A stretch of 64,000 nucleotides of DNA, from NCBI RefSeq assembly GCF_001905735.1, contig NZ_LISW01000003.1, positions 496,341 through 560,340 on the forward strand. Reading direction: 5' to 3'. The notes beneath the pieces were generated by a model. That model worked only from the letters and a program-made list of their open reading frames with translations. It had not been told where the DNA came from and did not search any database. The stretch comes from Streptomyces sp. CB01249 (lineage in GTDB: Bacteria; Actinomycetota; Actinomycetes; Streptomycetales; Streptomycetaceae). Position 1 is the first letter of the stretch. Every line of letters begins with the position of its first letter. Of this stretch, positions 63,889 to 64,000 are shown piece after piece. The position numbers and the translations under genes were made by a program.

Positions 63889-64000
63889 TCAGAGGTGACG
63901 GCGTCGGCCGGCGCTGTGTCGTTCGTACTCTTTCCGTGCTTCGACCGCCGCGGGGCGGGTGGCCGTCCCGGCCACGGGGACATCCCACCACGCCTGTGCC
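63889..64000 (-). CDS. iolD: 3' end of iolD (trihydroxycyclohexane-1,2-dione hydrolase), partial
   Basis: The last 36 codons before the TGA at 63889 read AQAWWDVPVAGTATRPAAVE then ARKEYERHSAGRRRHL. The WWDVPVA motif followed by an ARxEYE helix is the C-terminus of IolD, the thiamin-diphosphate enzyme that opens the ring in inositol breakdown. The gene continues beyond the window. It lies 12 bp upstream of mmsA in the same operon. The assignment rests on a short fragment plus context. Confidence 0.75.
   Translation of the reverse strand, partial: AQAWWDVPVAGTATRPAAVEARKEYERHSAGRRRHL

Overview
The window is a piece of a high-GC actinobacterial chromosome, almost certainly Streptomyces. GC is very high throughout, GTG and TTG starts and 4-base start/stop overlaps are common, and several loci are Streptomyces hallmarks: a csn-type chitosan-oligosaccharide operon, an LAXTG-sorted thioester surface protein, and a dynA/dynB/ssbB-like sporulation block. 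No annotation or search was available. All names come from reading the translations and motifs.

Layout. 1-4.5 kb: the 3' part of aminopeptidase N, an allantoicase, a LysR regulator and a 76-aa membrane protein. 4.5-12.1 kb: malQ preceded by a tightly coupled repeat-rich small ORF, then divergently a secreted GH84-like hexosaminidase with a CBM32-type tail, an HNH endonuclease and an MscS channel. 12.2-18.9 kb: a ROK regulator with a clear palindromic operator heading an ABC importer, a GH4 glycosidase and an amino-sugar kinase (csnR-E-F-G-H-K). 19.3-30.0 kb: a seven-gene signalling locus in one orientation. It holds a GlnX-like 4-TM protein, a GlnH-like binding protein, a coiled-coil protein, a PknG-like kinase, a PP2C phosphatase, a VWA protein and an FHA protein, and it closes with an 18-bp perfect hairpin terminator. 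The kinase, phosphatase and FHA protein all carry paired zinc-ribbon-like N-termini.

30.1-32.4 kb: a probably leaderless MarR gene, a convergent FAD oxidoreductase and a truncated haemoglobin, with three copies of one palindrome at their promoters. 32.5-39.6 kb: two very large FtsX-type permeases and their ATPase. 39.6-43.5 kb: DUF2804, a small unknown, a thioesterase and the ABC-F factor EttA, the last two with TTG starts. 43.5-46.7 kb: an accessory island of clearly lower GC holding an intact standalone P-loop ATPase, followed by decayed GNAT and GntR genes whose lesions can be read base by base. 46.8-52.8 kb: a Cys-Gln thioester surface protein, an SsbB-like protein and two dynamin-like GTPases.

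53.1-64 kb: tRNA-Arg(TCT), a VWA lipoprotein, an ABC-2 exporter whose ATPase is fused to an extracellular serine hydrolase, several small accessory genes, mmsA, and the extreme 3' end of iolD at the window edge. The last two are myo-inositol and valine catabolism genes.

The best candidates for something not well described are the GlnX-GlnH-PknG-PP2C-VWA-FHA locus (19.3-30.0 kb), the lone ATPase in the low-GC island (43.8-45.4 kb), and the hydrolase-ABC fusion exporter (55.0-58.6 kb).
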